From Clostridia bacterium (GTDB taxonomy: Bacteria; Bacillota; Clostridia; Oscillospirales; Butyricicoccaceae), in the NCBI GenBank assembly GCA_017396925.1, contig JAFQKM010000164.1, forward strand, positions 1 through 6,384: 6,384 bases of DNA, in the 5' to 3' direction. The number at the start of each line of letters is the position of its first letter. Position 1 is the first letter of the stretch. The notes beneath the pieces are model-generated. The model did not search any database and was not told the DNA's origin. It saw nothing but the letters and a program-made list of their open reading frames with translations. The position numbers and the translations under genes are program-made. Positions 4,570-6,384 of this stretch are shown here, in pieces.

Positions 4570-6384
4570 CTATTCACCAAGCTTTCTTTTGATATTTTCG
4601 GCCACCGCACGGGGAACGACGGCGGCAATGTCTTCGATGTCGGCGGCCTTGATGGCCTTGATGGTGCCGAACCGGTCGAGCAGCTTTTTGCGGCGTGCCG
4701 GCCCCAGACCCTCGATGTCGTCCAGCTGGCTCTTCCGCATCTGCTTGCTGCGGCGCTCGCGATGGAACTCGATGGCAAAACGGTGGGTCTCTTCCTGAAT
4801 GCGGCCGATGAAGGCAAAGATGGGGGGCGTGGCCATAATGCCGATCTCCCGGCCCTCGTCGTCGACCAGTGCACGGGTGCGGTGGTGGTCGTCCTTGACC
4901 ATACCGTAGACCGGAATGGAAAGGCCGCGCTGCAGCAGCTGCTCGCGGGCCACACGGGTCTGGCCCCGTCCGCCGTCGATCAGAAACAGATCGGGCAGCG
5001 GCAGAAATCCCTCGTCGCCGCTCAGAGCACGGTCGAGCCTGCGGCCGATGACCTCGGCCATGGCGCCGTAGTCGTCGCCGCCGAGGGCGGTCTTGATCTT
5101 GTATTTCTTATAATCCTTTTTGCTGGGCTTGCCGTCGACGAAAACCGTCATGGAGGCTACCGGCAGGTCGCCTGCCGTATTGGAGATATCATAGGCCTCG
5201 ATGCGATCGGGCAGATGCTCCATGCCCACCATATCGGCCAGCTGCTCGAGCAGCTTTTTCGACTTCTGCTCCCGCTGCTCGAGGGTCTCCAGCTCGAGCT
5301 TTGCGTTGCTCTCGGCCAGACCGACCTGCCGCAGGCGTTCGCCGCGCCGGGGGCAGGAGATGGTGACCTTGCTGCCGCGCAGGCCCGAAAGATACTGCTC
5401 CAGCGGCTCGGCATCCTCCAGCGGCGCCGCCAGCAGGATCTCTTTGGGCGCGCTGCGGAAGATGGCATAATACTGCTTGATATAGCTTTCGACGGCGTCG
5501 GGCATATCGGCTTCCTCCAGGCCGTCGAAGAAGGTCAGCTGCTTGTCGATCAGGTTGCCCTGCACAAAGGAGAGCAGGGCGATGCAGGAGCGTGTGCCCA
5601 GGGTGGCAAAGGCCAGGGCATCGCGGTCGGAGAGGCGGCCGCCCGTGACGGTGTGGCGCAGGCCCATCTTCTGCAGGTTGCGGATGCGGTCGCGGCAGGC
5701 AGCGGCCTTTTCAAACTCCAGCTCTTCGGCATACCGCTCCATCTCGGCGGTCAGCTGCTTTTCCAGATCCTGTCCGCCCCCCTTGAGCAGGGCGCGGCAC
5801 TGGTCGATGAGGCCCTTGTATTCCTCGGGCGAGACCCTGCCGGTGCAGACGCCGCAGCATTTTTTCATCTGAAAGCGCAGGCAGGGGCGTTCCTTGCCGA
5901 TGTCTCGGGGAAAGACGCGGCTGCAGGTGGGCAGCAGGAAGGTCTGCTGCAGCATCTCGATGGCCGCCTTGGCCGAGCCGCGGGCGCCGTAGGGGCCGTA
6001 GTATTCCAGCTCGCGGTCCTTGACGGTGGCCTCGATGGTGAACCTGGGATAGTCGCCCTTGCCGATGGCCACAAAGGGATAGCCCTTGTCGTCCTTGAGC
6101 AGGATGTTGTATTTGGGCTTGTATTTTTTGATCAGGGTGTTTTCCAGCAGCAGGGCCTCGAATTCCGAGCCTGCAAAGATGGTCTCGAAATGATCGATCT
6201 TCGACACCATCTGCCGGGTCTTGGCCGTATGGGAGGCCAGATTGGCAAAATACTGGCTGACGCGGTTTTTAAGGCTTTTGGCCTTGCCGACATAGATGAC
6301 CGCATCGGTCTCGTCCTTCATGATGTAGACGCCCGGCTCGCGGGGCAGATCATTTGCCTTTTCCTTGAGCTCTTCAAATGTCAA
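4570..6384 (-). CDS. uvrC: UvrABC excinuclease subunit C
   Basis: Dual-incision nuclease of nucleotide excision repair; recruited by the UvrB-DNA complex, it cuts 3' and then 5' of the lesion. If the TTG at the window edge (6384) is the start, the protein is 604 residues, normal for UvrC; a start just outside the window cannot be excluded. Domains in order: GIY-YIG nuclease (about 14-93) with GVY (18-20), YVG (31-33), Arg41 and Glu81 in LLLENTLIKKY; a Cys region with C154, C168, C176 and C180 that matches the four-Cys pattern reported to hold an iron-sulfur cluster in E. coli UvrC; a UVR motif (about 205-240) for UvrB contact; an RNase H-like 5' nuclease domain with D399 (YDIS), D438 (DDY), D470 (IDGGRGQ) and H534 (ETHRFA); and C-terminal helix-hairpin-helix motifs (about 553-604). 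All expected catalytic residues are present. It heads the visible part of a tight unit with rsmD and coaD. Confidence 0.98.
   Translation of the reverse strand: MTFEELKEKANDLPREPGVYIMKDETDAVIYVGKAKSLKNRVSQYFANLASHTAKTRQMVSKIDHFETIFAGSEFEALLLENTLIKKYKPKYNILLKDDKGYPFVAIGKGDYPRFTIEATVKDRELEYYGPYGARGSAKAAIEMLQQTFLLPTCSRVFPRDIGKERPCLRFQMKKCCGVCTGRVSPEEYKGLIDQCRALLKGGGQDLEKQLTAEMERYAEELEFEKAAACRDRIRNLQKMGLRHTVTGGRLSDRDALAFATLGTRSCIALLSFVQGNLIDKQLTFFDGLEEADMPDAVESYIKQYYAIFRSAPKEILLAAPLEDAEPLEQYLSGLRGSKVTISCPRRGERLRQVGLAESNAKLELETLEQREQKSKKLLEQLADMVGMEHLPDRIEAYDISNTAGDLPVASMTVFVDGKPSKKDYKKYKIKTALGGDDYGAMAEVIGRRLDRALSGDEGFLPLPDLFLIDGGRGQTRVAREQLLQRGLSIPVYGMVKDDHHRTRALVDDEGREIGIMATPPIFAFIGRIQEETHRFAIEFHRERRSKQMRKSQLDDIEGLGPARRKKLLDRFGTIKAIKAADIEDIAAVVPRAVAENIKRKLGE

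Overview
The window is an ordinary-looking chromosomal segment of a Gram-positive bacterium. The best guess is a moderately GC-rich member of Bacillota, class Clostridia, perhaps Oscillospirales. This rests on the mraZ-rsmH-ftsL-PBP gene order with an FtsL-like protein of Firmicutes type, the rsmD-coaD-coiled-coil-protein order seen in clostridia, strong GGAGG ribosome sites, and GC-rich coding DNA with AT-rich regulatory DNA. The genus cannot be fixed from this alone. All eight recognisable genes lie on the minus strand, so transcription runs from high to low coordinates.

Upstream block (6384 to 3047): uvrC (nucleotide excision repair nuclease, start at the window edge), rsmD (16S rRNA guanine-N2 methyltransferase), coaD (phosphopantetheine adenylyltransferase) and a 155-residue coiled-coil protein of unknown function. 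Spacing is +2, -4 and +4 bases, so this is almost certainly one transcription unit. It ends in a strong intrinsic terminator at 3001-3033.

Regulatory region (about 2794-3000): a compact, AT-rich intergenic region. In transcription order it holds a GAAC-N4-GTTC palindrome that fits the Gram-positive LexA (DinR) consensus core, a dyad lying over a -35 element, a good sigma-A-type promoter (TTGCAA, 17 bases, TATAAT), a phased row of GTG-type boxes that fits an MraZ operator, and the mraZ ribosome site.

Downstream block (2793 to 1): the start of a division and cell wall (dcw) cluster, with mraZ (cluster regulator), rsmH (16S rRNA C1402 N4-methyltransferase), an ftsL-like bitopic division protein, and a class B penicillin-binding protein that runs off the left edge. 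A long hairpin with a U-tract lies between ftsL and the PBP gene. It looks like an internal terminator or attenuator, which is unexpected between two division genes.

No mobile element, CRISPR array, tRNA or rRNA gene was seen, and no gene-free stretch exceeds 300 bases. I see no new protein system here. The observations most worth checking are regulatory: the LexA-like site upstream of mraZ, the hairpin before the PBP gene, the phased MraZ boxes, and C-terminal codons that double as ribosome sites for the next gene.
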